From positions 1-64,000 of the forward strand of contig JAPKMW010000057.1 in NCBI GenBank assembly GCA_026645575.1: 64,000 nucleotides of DNA. The letters are read 5' to 3'. Origin of the DNA: Caldilineaceae bacterium (GTDB taxonomy: Bacteria; Chloroflexota; Anaerolineae; Caldilineales; Caldilineaceae). A program made the position numbers and the translations under genes. Below, in pieces: positions 1-8,301 of the stretch. The notes below the pieces were generated by a model. That model had not been told where the DNA came from and did not search any database. It saw nothing but the letters and a program-made list of their open reading frames with translations. Numbering within the stretch: position 1 is the stretch's first letter; each line of letters begins with the position of its first letter.

Positions 1-388
1 GTTGGCACAAACCATTTTCCATGAGTTACATCATTTTGTTTAATTCTCCCCTATCCCAATTTCTGGATGGATACTTAGTCAAATGCTTTTTTCTGACTTT
101 GCCGCATCCGGGGGCATCTCGCCTAATTTCCCCTGCCCTTGGTGCATAGAATTGCCGTCTGTTTGCAACTCTGATTAGAAAGCCTTTCTATTTGCGCAAA
201 AATATAAGGTCTCACATGTTTATCTCCTTTGTTTACAAATACAAGGTTTCGTTGAATATAGGCACCTGCGGTCACCAACTTTAGCAGTGACAGCGCAGGA
301 GGCTAACAAATTTTTGAGCCACGAAAAGAACAATCGCTTTGCGCTACCCTTTTTCCGCAACGAATTTCATGGGTTTCTCGGTTGTTTA
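1..388. other. Intergenic, no gene recognised
   Basis: AT-rich stretch at the window edge, downstream of the minus-strand sigma-like gene. I see no convincing coding frame, hairpin terminator or repeat. A short plus-strand frame starting near 287 runs antisense into the sigma gene and has no family features. Confidence 0.5.
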
Positions 389-1081
389 CTAACCAACCAT
401 CACTTGCAAATAGTGACGAAAGGCGCCATTGCGCTGCAAGCGCCCCTTCACCCGTTCGCGGATGGTGTTGATTTCATCCACACTGGCAAACAATTCCGGC
501 TGTTCGGCATAAAGGTGGCGCGGTTTGGCTTCCTCGGCTAACAGTTTGGTGACGACCAGCCACTCTTTCTCATCATGGAGCAACCCTTCCAGGATCGCCC
601 AGAGTGTAGATAGCGTTGGGGTGGCTTCGGCGGTCGGCTCATCAATGGCTTCTAGGGGGACGACTGGTAGAGCCTGCTTCCGATCAGTGACATAATCTTG
701 CACTACGCGCTGTACACAGAGGCGCAGCAGCCCTAACAGCGCCGCCAGGTTTGGATAATCGGCAAATTTCTCCGGGTGACGGCGAAAGGTGCCAGCCATT
801 TTGACAAAGGCGTCATCAATCAGCGTTTGCATGGCGGTCTCATCAACCTGGAGACGTAAATATGTTTTCACCCAGTAGCCTACCTGGCGTTGATAATCGT
901 TGTAGAGCAGTTGCCAGGCGCGTTCGTCTTGGGCAAGCAGCGCGCGCCGCCAGAGTTCATAGGAGAGACGTGGATCGTCTTGTTGGTGGCTCTGTAAGCG
1001 TTTTGTGGCCGTTTGCTGGGATAACGTCATAGTTTCGCGCCCTGCTTTGCTTTCATCTGTTACTATTTTGGTAATTTGCAT
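389..1081 (-). CDS. RNA polymerase sigma-70 family factor (ECF-like)
   Basis: A 230-residue protein resembling compact sigma-70 factors. Residues about 45-135 look like region 2: AWQLLYNDYQRQVGYWVKTY followed by DDAFVKMAGTF and a helix ending VQDYVTDRK. After an acidic linker, the last 60 residues (EEAKPRHLYAEQPELF, then DEINTIRERVKGRLQRN) resemble the degenerate region 4 of short Chloroflexota-type sigma factors, where a KPRxIY-type helix comes before the recognition helix. The start is supported by AGGGG four bases upstream of the ATG; an internal ATG (MTLSQQ) is less well placed. It lies downstream of lanM on the same strand, with about 290 bp and two strong inverted repeats between, so it is probably a separate unit. 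Which promoters it serves cannot be read from the sequence. Confidence 0.68.
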   Translation of the reverse strand: MQITKIVTDESKAGRETMTLSQQTATKRLQSHQQDDPRLSYELWRRALLAQDERAWQLLYNDYQRQVGYWVKTYLRLQVDETAMQTLIDDAFVKMAGTFRRHPEKFADYPNLAALLGLLRLCVQRVVQDYVTDRKQALPVVPLEAIDEPTAEATPTLSTLWAILEGLLHDEKEWLVVTKLLAEEAKPRHLYAEQPELFASVDEINTIRERVKGRLQRNGAFRHYLQVMVG

Positions 1082-1104
1082 ATTGCCCCTGGTCTTTACT
1101 AGAC

Positions 1105-1188
1105 CTTATTCCGATTTAATTTTTTACCCGTGTAGTCACTGATTGGTCAATGGCACGCTACCAGTGGTGGAAATTAAATCGGAATAAG
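1105..1188. repeat. 18-bp perfect inverted repeat, 48-bp spacer
   Basis: The left arm CTTATTCCGATTTAATTT (1105-1122) is exactly complementary to the right arm at 1171-1188. It lies just upstream of the sigma-like gene. No transposase is near. It could be a small MITE-like remnant or a long regulatory hairpin. Confidence 0.8.
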
Positions 1189-1280
1189 CACTAATAAGGG
1201 ACGACACTGTTATAAGCAGTGACAGTAATAATATAGCTGATACCAACTGGTAGAACAACGCACTGAGGTACAGTCTATTC

Positions 1281-1314
1281 AACAGGAACCTGTCCTTAGG
1301 GACAGGTTCCTGTT
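1281..1314. repeat. 15-bp perfect hairpin downstream of lanM
   Basis: AACAGGAACCTGTCC at 1281-1295 pairs perfectly with 1300-1314 across a four-base loop. It lies about 55 bp after the lanM stop on the minus strand. There is no T-run, so a classical intrinsic terminator is not supported. Transcript end protection or a mobile palindrome are alternatives. Confidence 0.75.
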
Positions 1315-1369
1315 AGTATGGGTATCGGAATGTCTCTTATAATGGAATAATCGTCGCAAAATATGAAGT

Positions 1370-4300
1370 TTACAGCCGAGGTGGCTCCAATGTGAGTACA
1401 GAAGGAACGCGATCAGGGGCCGCGAGACGCAGAAGACCGTAGCCGATGCCGGCGAGGCCCGTCATGAGACCGGGAGTTTCGACGCCATGGGGAATACCAG
1501 AGATGCATCCATATAGTTCCATACTATCAATGATACTACGGGTCAAGAGCCATATTTTTTCGTTTAGCCACTGTTGGTGTTTATGCTGCTGGGCCATTAA
1601 GAGCACATCAATATTTCCTAAGTCACCGTGGCATAGTGAATGATTTGCGCTAAAGCCATTTCTCAGAGTAGTTTGAATAGCGACTTCGATATCATTAAGT
1701 ACTCGCTCTGTATAATAGTATGGTAGACTTTTTAAACGACCCAGCGCAATCCCTGGTGCACCGTGACACCAAGCGCTCATATATGAAATAGTTCCGCTAA
1801 TTGGATCCTCATTGATAGAGCGAAGATCTGCCCAATTGCAATCCTTTTGCGAGAACAAACTATCTTCATATACAAGAGCATTTATCGCAGCTTGATGAAA
1901 ATCGTCTCTACCAGCAACGTGGCTTAATTGAAACAAAGCCCAAGAAATACCAGCAACTCCATGCGAAAACCCTGCTAACGGCAGCTGATTTGGGGCTCCC
2001 CAAGCTATCCCATATTGCATTGAACGGGCCGAGTTCAGAAGATGTTCACCACATTGTATTGCAACCTGTAAGGCTGTATCTGAAGGGCTAACTTCATGGA
2101 GAGTGAGCAATGCGTTGATACATCCAGCGGAGCCTGAGATAATATCGAAACTATTATCGTATTTGATTAGAGGCTGTATGTACTCTACAAGTTGCTCTGC
2201 TTTGCATAACAACTCTGACCGACCCCACAAAACACTCAAATGTGTTAGCAAATAGATTATTCCCGCCCACCCATCAAATGCCCCAATCGATCGAATAGAA
2301 CTTGGTTCAGTAATATACACACTAAGCGAGTTCAGTGATTTTTCAGCCAATTTTGTAAACCGATTATCTGCTGAAATCATACCAAGGTATGCCAGATAAA
2401 GTGCGATTCCAGCGTTACCATCATAGAGATTGTAGCCAGCAGCCTCTAGTTGGCAATAGTTTTCAGCAACAAAATTTAGGCCGATCCAAGTTGCCTCTTG
2501 ATCATCTTGGATTGCTGATATAACCAAAGAATTACCAATTTTTTTTGTTAGATTCATGAGTTCATCAGCTTTAACTGGAGCGTTATTGGTCTGTGCTAGA
2601 TAGCCATACGGTTTCTGAACAGCACCTGTCCTCACGGCGAATGTTGTTAATGAAGCTTTGATAAACCAAATTTGCCGTTCTAGGTCTATTTGCCCCAAAT
2701 TTTTAATGTTATTTTGAACCTGAATTATGCTGGGTAAGTTGAAAAAGTTTTCAATTCGCCTGCGCTGACTATCAAATAGCGCTGTTGAATCTGGGTATGT
2801 GGTAAAAATTGGAATATCACCGCGCCACAAATCTTGATGTTCAGCAGACACCAGATGCTTTAGATGAGGACGTAGGACGGCTTGCACCCAAAGTTTATCA
2901 AAAAAAAGGTCCCTGTCAAGCGCGTCACGTAAAAGATTAGGATGATAACTTTTTTCCAATATGCTCGCATATTCTTGCGTGTTTCTAAAGATGACCCGTA
3001 CCTCAGCTTTCGCGAATGCTAATAGTGGGCTAGTCTTTGAAAGTAGCTTTTCACGGCTGCGCCAAAGAAACCTGTACATAGTGGTGAAGCCATCAATAAG
3101 TGGATCAACGTAATCTAGTATATTAGCACATTTACCCGCAACTGTAGGGCGGTTGTTTGTGCTTTTAAGGATTCCGTCGCTGCGTTGAAGTCGCACTTGA
3201 TCGGTCCCTTTCGCAATCCATGAAAAAACATTTTGCGTTACCCGTTGATTATCTGCGCCACCAATCCCGCTGACATCAAAGCTACCTTGCGTTGGCGTAC
3301 GGGTTGGGAGAAACCCTGTTTTCAGAACAGAACAATATACGTTTCGGTTAGCCATATCAAGAGCGCCTAAAGACTCATTAATGTTTAAAGTATTTGGCAC
3401 GAATAAGGTTTCTAAATCAATCAGGATTGGATGCTCTCCGCAAGCGAGCAAGTTTTCATGGTGGAAATCAGTCCCATCTAGTACATATAGTAGAGCGATA
3501 TAAGCACCTATGCGTTTGTAAAATCGTGATACGCCATCAATGGAATCGCAGTCTTTCGTTTCTATATAGCGAATCCACCCATAGTTTTCGCGGCACAGAA
3601 GGGGCAAAGTTTGAAATGCGAGGGCATAACCATGTTGATTAAGCCAAACAAGTAGTGATTGAAAATGAAAAGCTAGTGCTAACGACCTAGGTTTGTAGAT
3701 GAGTTTTAAACCAGATTGAAATTCAGCAATAAAAACTGAGCGCCCATTATTATGTCGATCACCAGCACCAAACATAAGGTTTGCTAAGTAACCAATAGTT
3801 GCTTTGGGACTAAACAAATGTTTTATTTCCGACCAGTCAGCACATAAACGCTCTAAAAATTCTACACAACTCGTTCTCCACTGTTGGATACACTGAAAAC
3901 ACTGTTGTCCTAAAACAGGGTATTCTTTGAATAAATCAAGAATGGCCTCTCTATTTGAGAATTTGGCAACATAATCTTCAAATCGTTCCTCTGAACTATT
4001 CCCATGTAGTTCCCCTTGTAAACGTGCGACGTGTAATTCCAAGACAAATGTTTTTTCTAAGATCGAAATTAGACGATCTGCCAAACCTGGAACTAGTTTT
4101 TCGACAATTGTTTGCGGGTCGAAAGGGAGTTCTGGATATTTTGTAATCCAGCCTTGAATTTGCTGATTGAACGTGGCAATTTCACGACAGATGAATGGGC
4201 GTACTGGAGACAAAAAGGGGTGAGAAAGATATTGCTCCAAATTAGGTGATACAACTAATTTTATTGACTTGTCTTCAAATGTCTCCAAAAAACTGTGAAG

Positions 4301-4576
4301 CCAAATCGGTGGTGTTGGGCATCTATCTCGCAGCGTATTGTTAGTTTCACCTAAGATGTGAATAAAGCTTTGTTCGCTAAGTTCGTATTGCTGCAACCGT
4401 TGAACAAGGAGGTCGGATGAGTGGAATGGGACCTGTGTAGACCATTTGTGAAATCGTTTGTTGGCAATTTCTTGATTGAATTGTTGCGAAGGTGCATTCA
4501 TGCAGGAAAGAATGTTCGCCCTTTCAGTCAAAGTTAATGATTGATACCACTCGGATTGCTGTAGAAATATGTTCAT
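1370..4576 (-). CDS. lanM: Class II lanthipeptide synthetase LanM
   Basis: Bifunctional enzyme of 1068 residues, the usual LanM size. It should dehydrate Ser/Thr of the precursor core and then close (methyl)lanthionine rings onto Cys. The N-terminal half carries the DUF4135 dehydratase, with kinase-like motifs GAGDRHNNGRS (about 270-280), LIYKPRSL (292-299), DFHHENLLACG (370-380) and ILIDLETLF (384-392). The C-terminal third is a LanC cyclase with zinc ligands C937 (AWCHGAPG) and C982-H983 (LCHGDLG), plus the GG-type alpha-toroid repeats GNAGIALYLAY, FDGWAGIIYLL and LAGIGYGLLRL. The substrate is presumably the 75-aa precursor encoded about 600 bp upstream. The gene is clearly more AT-rich than the exporter gene and the rest of the window, which suggests separate acquisition. 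No strong ribosome binding site is seen; the ATG at 4576 gives a normal N-terminus. Confidence 0.95.
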   Translation of the reverse strand: MNIFLQQSEWYQSLTLTERANILSCMNAPSQQFNQEIANKRFHKWSTQVPFHSSDLLVQRLQQYELSEQSFIHILGETNNTLRDRCPTPPIWLHSFLETFEDKSIKLVVSPNLEQYLSHPFLSPVRPFICREIATFNQQIQGWITKYPELPFDPQTIVEKLVPGLADRLISILEKTFVLELHVARLQGELHGNSSEERFEDYVAKFSNREAILDLFKEYPVLGQQCFQCIQQWRTSCVEFLERLCADWSEIKHLFSPKATIGYLANLMFGAGDRHNNGRSVFIAEFQSGLKLIYKPRSLALAFHFQSLLVWLNQHGYALAFQTLPLLCRENYGWIRYIETKDCDSIDGVSRFYKRIGAYIALLYVLDGTDFHHENLLACGEHPILIDLETLFVPNTLNINESLGALDMANRNVYCSVLKTGFLPTRTPTQGSFDVSGIGGADNQRVTQNVFSWIAKGTDQVRLQRSDGILKSTNNRPTVAGKCANILDYVDPLIDGFTTMYRFLWRSREKLLSKTSPLLAFAKAEVRVIFRNTQEYASILEKSYHPNLLRDALDRDLFFDKLWVQAVLRPHLKHLVSAEHQDLWRGDIPIFTTYPDSTALFDSQRRRIENFFNLPSIIQVQNNIKNLGQIDLERQIWFIKASLTTFAVRTGAVQKPYGYLAQTNNAPVKADELMNLTKKIGNSLVISAIQDDQEATWIGLNFVAENYCQLEAAGYNLYDGNAGIALYLAYLGMISADNRFTKLAEKSLNSLSVYITEPSSIRSIGAFDGWAGIIYLLTHLSVLWGRSELLCKAEQLVEYIQPLIKYDNSFDIISGSAGCINALLTLHEVSPSDTALQVAIQCGEHLLNSARSMQYGIAWGAPNQLPLAGFSHGVAGISWALFQLSHVAGRDDFHQAAINALVYEDSLFSQKDCNWADLRSINEDPISGTISYMSAWCHGAPGIALGRLKSLPYYYTERVLNDIEVAIQTTLRNGFSANHSLCHGDLGNIDVLLMAQQHKHQQWLNEKIWLLTRSIIDSMELYGCISGIPHGVETPGLMTGLAGIGYGLLRLAAPDRVPSVLTLEPPRL

Positions 4577-4760
4577 TTCAGCACCATTAGAGATATTCTC
4601 TAGAAAGAGTTTGAATAGTTGAGTAGGAAAGCAGTAGACTTATGCAGAGTTCTCGCTATGTATGATAAGCTTCTATGTGAAAGAGTAAGCTTAGCGTTAG
4701 CTTTGAATGGTAGATACAACGCTCAATAAAATTGTCCCTAACTCAGCGGTTTGTTGAGGT

Positions 4761-4819
4761 GACAGTCACTGTCCAGCCAGTTTGTCACGAGTACAGAAGC
4801 TGTATGGACAATGATTGTC
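4761..4819. promoter_or_regulatory. Paired 13-bp palindromes upstream of lanM
   Basis: GACAGTCACTGTC (4761-4773) and GACAATGATTGTC (4807-4819) are each near-perfect dyads. Together they form a larger imperfect inverted repeat (AGGTGACA...TGTCACCT). Two dyads about 46 bp apart, about 200 bp upstream of lanM, look like operator sites. The binding protein is unknown. Confidence 0.45.
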
Positions 4820-5067
4820 ACCTGCGTCGCTTAAATGGACACTACTCTAATACTACAACCACAGAGCGTAATATGCCATGCGAAAAGAAGTGAAGCAGTT
4901 CATGCTTGTTCTATGATTACAGCTAGATTACTCATCGTTGACGAGTCTAGCAGCCATCTTAGGCCAACAACTGCGGTTATAGTACTAAATGAAACACGGA
5001 AAGTTCTTAGAAAGCCTATCCTGGAATGGGCAACCCCCATAAAATGGCAGGAAAGTTAGTTTCACGA

Positions 5068-5155
5068 GTTATTCGCCAATCCGCTCACGCCGGATCGTCA
5101 GAGCCAGTGTAGGGGGCTGGCGATCGCCCAATCCCTAGTAAGCGTGGCGAATAAC
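5068..5155. repeat. Inverted repeat after the precursor gene
   Basis: GTTATTCGCCA (5068-5078) pairs with TGGCGAATAAC (5145-5155). The segment between contains GGCGATCGCC, a perfect 10-bp palindrome. It starts about 30 bp after the lanthipeptide precursor stop on the minus strand. It could attenuate transcription so that precursor mRNA exceeds lanM mRNA, a common arrangement in lanthipeptide operons. No U-run is present. Confidence 0.6.
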
Positions 5156-5185
5156 GAATGACCTTAACGGAAATCTAATCTCTTT

Positions 5186-5413
5186 CTATGACTTTGGGCA
5201 CTGGTTATTGTAGCTATGATATTGATCATAGCACCGTGTCCGGTTGAGATTTTTAGTACTTGCAAAGAGACCGCCAGCCACATCTCTTAATTCTTCCTCA
5301 GTTAGTTCTGCCAAACCAACAGGGCTCTCACTCATACTTGCCAATTGCTCTGCGCTCAAGCTGTTGCGGTAATCCTCATCCTTCCAAGAGCGAATGATAT
5401 CCAAGTTCGACAT
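5186..5413 (-). CDS. lanA: Lanthipeptide precursor, mersacidin/lichenicidin-type leader
   Basis: A 75-residue precursor. The leader MSNLDIIRSWKDEDYRNSLS followed by ELTEEELRDVAGG matches the type 2 lantibiotic leader family (IIRxWKDExYRxSLS...VAGG). Cleavage after the GG by the C39 peptidase of the adjacent exporter would release a 27-residue core, beginning LFASTKN and ending NNQCPKS. The core has only two Cys (core positions 13 and 24) and five Ser/Thr (4, 5, 11, 19, 27), so at most two thioether rings can form, and it is rich in Tyr, Asn and Arg. Possible rings are Ser4 or Thr5 to Cys13 and Ser19 to Cys24, an inference only. The start at 5413 has AAAGGAA eight bases upstream; an upstream in-frame start at 5440 is less likely. 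The core resembles no lantibiotic I recognise. Confidence 0.9.
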   Translation of the reverse strand: MSNLDIIRSWKDEDYRNSLSAEQLASMSESPVGLAELTEEELRDVAGGLFASTKNLNRTRCYDQYHSYNNQCPKS

Positions 5414-5513
5414 AATCGTTGTTCCTTTCGTATTGAACATAGTTGGTAGAGATACAAGATATATGGTAAACGGACCGCCTGCAGTCGAGCCGTCAAACCC
5501 AAAGGGATAAAAA

Positions 5514-7751
5514 TTACGTGGCCTGGTTTTGCACCAGTTGAGCGTAGAAACCCTGGTTGGCGACTAATTCGGCATGGGTTCCCTGTTCCACAATCGCGCC
5601 ATCGTGCATGACTAAGATCAGATCTGCCCGCCGAATGGTGCTTAAGCGATGGGCGATAATGATCTGGGTACAGGCCAACTGACGTAAATTCTGCTGAATC
5701 GTTTCTTCGGTGATCGTGTCAAGTTGGCTAGTGGCTTCATCCAGCAGTAGGATGGCCGGCTTGTGCGCTATGGCGCGAGCCAGAGTAATCCGCTGGCGTT
5801 GTCCGCCGGACAGACCGCTGCCGCCTTCAGCAATACGGGTTTCGTACCCCATCGGCATTTGTTGAATATCGGCATGGATGGCTGCCACCTGTGCGGCCTC
5901 AACCACACGCTCCAACGGTAACTCTGGCGCATTCAGCATAATATTGCTCCGAATCGAGCCGCTGAATAAAAAGGGTTCTTGCAACACAACGCCAACCTGT
6001 GTCCGTAATTGGCGGTAATTCAACTGCTCAAGCGGCCTGTCATCGAAGTACAGGGCGCCATCCGTCGGTGTATAAAGCCCCAAGAGCAACTTGGCCAGCG
6101 TGCTTTTACCCGAACCCGTGCGCCCGACAATGGCAACGGTCTGTCCGGGCTGCACCGTGACGGAAACATGGTTGACGACGAAGGGTGCATCCGGCGTATA
6201 ACGAAAGCTAACATTGTCCAGTGAGATCCGGCCGGTCAGTGGCGGTGTGTGACGCCCTTCGACCAGACTTTGCTCCGGCGCTTCTTCCAATACATCGGCC
6301 AGCCGTTCTAGTTGCGCCCGCACCAGTTGCAATTGACGGGCGCTCTCCACCAGTGACGCCAGCGGGTGTAAAAAGGCAATGGTGATGGCTTGTAAGGCTA
6401 ACATCCTGCCCAGCGTAATGGCGCCATCCATCACAGAATAAGCGCCCAACCAAAGGAGCAGCAAAGGTGTGGCAAGGGCAAGCGTGCCGGTTAGCGTACC
6501 AATGAAGGCGGCCGCACGATTACTCCGCATTGTCATATTGAGGACATTGTAAAAGAGTGTGGTCCAATGATCCTGCACTCGGTCTTCCGCGCCCATCGCC
6601 TTGACTGTTGAAATCCCGGAGAGCGCTTCCACCAAATAGCTTTGGGCATCAGCCTGTGCTGCAATCGTCCGTTGGGTCAATTGATGCACCCAAGCTGTGG
6701 TGCTTAACAAGATCGCTACTTGCAAGAGACCGATCCCAAGCGCCAACAAGGCAAACCAGGGGGCTTGGGTTAAAAGGAGTACAAAGTAAAGGAGCACCAA
6801 CCCGCCATCTAAGATCGTTGAGAGAAATTGGGTGGTGACAAGCTCCCGAATATTAGCGTTGCTGCTCAAGCGCATGAGCAGGTCACCACTGTTACGTACT
6901 TGAAAAAACTTAAAAGGCAGCGAGAGCAGATGCTCAAAGAAATTGAGCATCAAGCGTGCATCCAACTGATTTTGTAAGCGAATTAATAAAAGTGAACGGA
7001 TATAGCTTGTGAATCCATGCATAACCACGATCAAGGCAATCCCGGCTCCCCAAATGGTCAAGGGCGTAATGGCCGCGGCTGGGATAATCCGATCAACCAA
7101 ATACTGAGTCAGAAAGGGGGAAACCAGCCCCACGCCTTGGAGGATCAGGGAAACAAATACGATCTGCGTTAGCAATCCAGGCGTTGCAAGCACTTGCTGC
7201 CAATAGGTGCGCCAGGGTAGGGCTGGGCTTTGGCTCCGTGTGTTAAAGTGAACACCTGGTTCAAAGGTCAGCACGATGCCCGTAAAGGCGGTGGCGAACT
7301 CGGCGGCGCTGACTGTGCGGCGCCCTAACGCGGGATCAACAAGCTCGATTTGCTCAGGCCGCCAGGCTTCAATGACAACAAAGTGGTTGAACTCCCAATG
7401 CGCAATTGCCGGCAGTTGAATATGCTGAAAGTCAGCCAGGTTTTGCACAGAGTAAGCTTTTGTGCGCAGACCAAAGCTGCGGGCAGTTTGGACAATCCGT
7501 TGGGCGGAGATGCCATCACGACCACTACTAAGGCATTCCCGGCATTCAGTCACACGTGTCGGGCGTCCAAAATAGCTCAGAATCATCGCCAAGCAAGCCG
7601 CCCCACATTCGGTTGTATTCAACTGTTGAATGACTGGAACCCGCCTGCGCTGTGACTGAATAAACCGGGGAGCAACAGAAGGTGTCTGGTTATCCCCGTA
7701 ACGCATTAATGCTTCAGTGCGAAAGATGGAAGGCTTTGTTGATGAACTCAT
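5514..7751 (-). CDS. lanT: Peptidase-containing ABC exporter for lanthipeptide
   Basis: Exporter of 745 residues that should cleave the leader after GG and secrete the modified core. An N-terminal C39 cysteine peptidase has catalytic Cys49 in NTTECGAACLAMIL, His123 in FNHFVVIE and Asp139 in VDPALG. A six-helix ABC membrane domain follows (about 185-475). The ATPase has Walker A VGRTGSGKST (542-551), Q-loop QEPFLFSG, signature LSGGQRQR (647-654), Walker B ILLLDEATSQLD and switch His in IIIAHRLS. Domain order and length are standard for LanT/bacteriocin transporters. It is the first gene of the cluster, about 100 bp ahead of the precursor gene and divergent from the HTH-NB-ARC-TPR regulator. 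Base composition is closer to the chromosome than that of lanM. Confidence 0.95.
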   Translation of the reverse strand: MSSSTKPSIFRTEALMRYGDNQTPSVAPRFIQSQRRRVPVIQQLNTTECGAACLAMILSYFGRPTRVTECRECLSSGRDGISAQRIVQTARSFGLRTKAYSVQNLADFQHIQLPAIAHWEFNHFVVIEAWRPEQIELVDPALGRRTVSAAEFATAFTGIVLTFEPGVHFNTRSQSPALPWRTYWQQVLATPGLLTQIVFVSLILQGVGLVSPFLTQYLVDRIIPAAAITPLTIWGAGIALIVVMHGFTSYIRSLLLIRLQNQLDARLMLNFFEHLLSLPFKFFQVRNSGDLLMRLSSNANIRELVTTQFLSTILDGGLVLLYFVLLLTQAPWFALLALGIGLLQVAILLSTTAWVHQLTQRTIAAQADAQSYLVEALSGISTVKAMGAEDRVQDHWTTLFYNVLNMTMRSNRAAAFIGTLTGTLALATPLLLLWLGAYSVMDGAITLGRMLALQAITIAFLHPLASLVESARQLQLVRAQLERLADVLEEAPEQSLVEGRHTPPLTGRISLDNVSFRYTPDAPFVVNHVSVTVQPGQTVAIVGRTGSGKSTLAKLLLGLYTPTDGALYFDDRPLEQLNYRQLRTQVGVVLQEPFLFSGSIRSNIMLNAPELPLERVVEAAQVAAIHADIQQMPMGYETRIAEGGSGLSGGQRQRITLARAIAHKPAILLLDEATSQLDTITEETIQQNLRQLACTQIIIAHRLSTIRRADLILVMHDGAIVEQGTHAELVANQGFYAQLVQNQAT

Positions 7752-8301
7752 GCTCGTTTTGGTTCCTACTCACACAACGATTGGTCGTCCAGCGGTGAAT
7801 TGCTACAGCGCAAGAATAACGACTTTCTGGTTTGCTTACAACGCCCCTGAGGACAGTCTTTGGAATGAGAAAGCCACCACTTTGGACCAGGCTTTTCCTG
7901 TCCTCAGAGACAGGTATAAAGACAACCGCTGTTACTGCACATCAGGATAGCGCACTCCTTTTCCGAATTTCAGGAAAAATTTTCGGAAATTTTTCAATCC
8001 CATCACACACATTGTCGGAAAACAAACTCTTCCTGACGATTAGTAAAGTAGCAGCTTGTGATAAATGACGTACTTTTTATAGCGCAGGTTTGTATTTGTT
8101 ATGGTAATATAATCGTTGGTTAGGAATCTGTTTTTCCTAATCATCTTAATCTAATTTACTATATATCGTTCCTGCATCCCTTACTTATTCATACCGACAG
8201 CTTATGTTTTACGCTCCTTTTCCGAATTTTCGGAAGAGAGCATTGGTACAATGAGAGTAAGGGGGCGGTAAGCGTCATGTAGTGCAAAAACGGACGCAGC
8301 T
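7752..8301. other. Divergent regulatory intergenic region
   Basis: Gap of 550 bp between the lanT start (minus) and the large regulator (plus). It is AT-rich and holds no convincing gene. It carries a small hairpin CCTGTC-CTCAGA-GACAGG at 7898-7915 and three copies of a TTCCGAA-type dyad listed separately. Promoters for both directions must lie here, but no clear -35/-10 pair stands out. Confidence 0.5.
7951..8235. promoter_or_regulatory. Repeated TTCCGAA dyads (putative operators)
   Basis: CTCCTTTTCCGAATTT occurs twice, at 7955-7970 and 8214-8229. The second copy completes a dyad TTCCGA-ATTT-TCGGAA (8220-8235). The first reads TTCCGAATTTCAGGAA (7961-7976) and is followed by TTTTCGGAAATTTTT (7980-7994). 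The spacing across the divergent promoter region suggests one factor acting on both the lanthipeptide operon and the regulator gene; the HTH domain of the protein starting at 8302 is a candidate. Confidence 0.5.

Larger units (their letters stand above)
4577..5185. other. 600-bp gap between precursor and lanM
   Basis: No coding frame is convincing here. A plus-strand frame at 4835-5059 has no family features and is antisense to the operon direction. The gap holds two short palindromes (4761-4773 and 4807-4819) and a larger inverted repeat (5068-5155), described separately. LanM may therefore have its own promoter rather than depend on read-through from the precursor. Confidence 0.5.

Noticed and set aside
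287..541. Plus-strand frame over the end of the sigma-like gene
   Set aside because: It is antisense to the sigma gene, has no ribosome binding site and no family features.
4835..5059. Possible 74-aa plus-strand gene between precursor and lanM
   Set aside because: Opposite direction to the operon, irregular composition, no recognisable motif; the gap is better explained by regulatory repeats.
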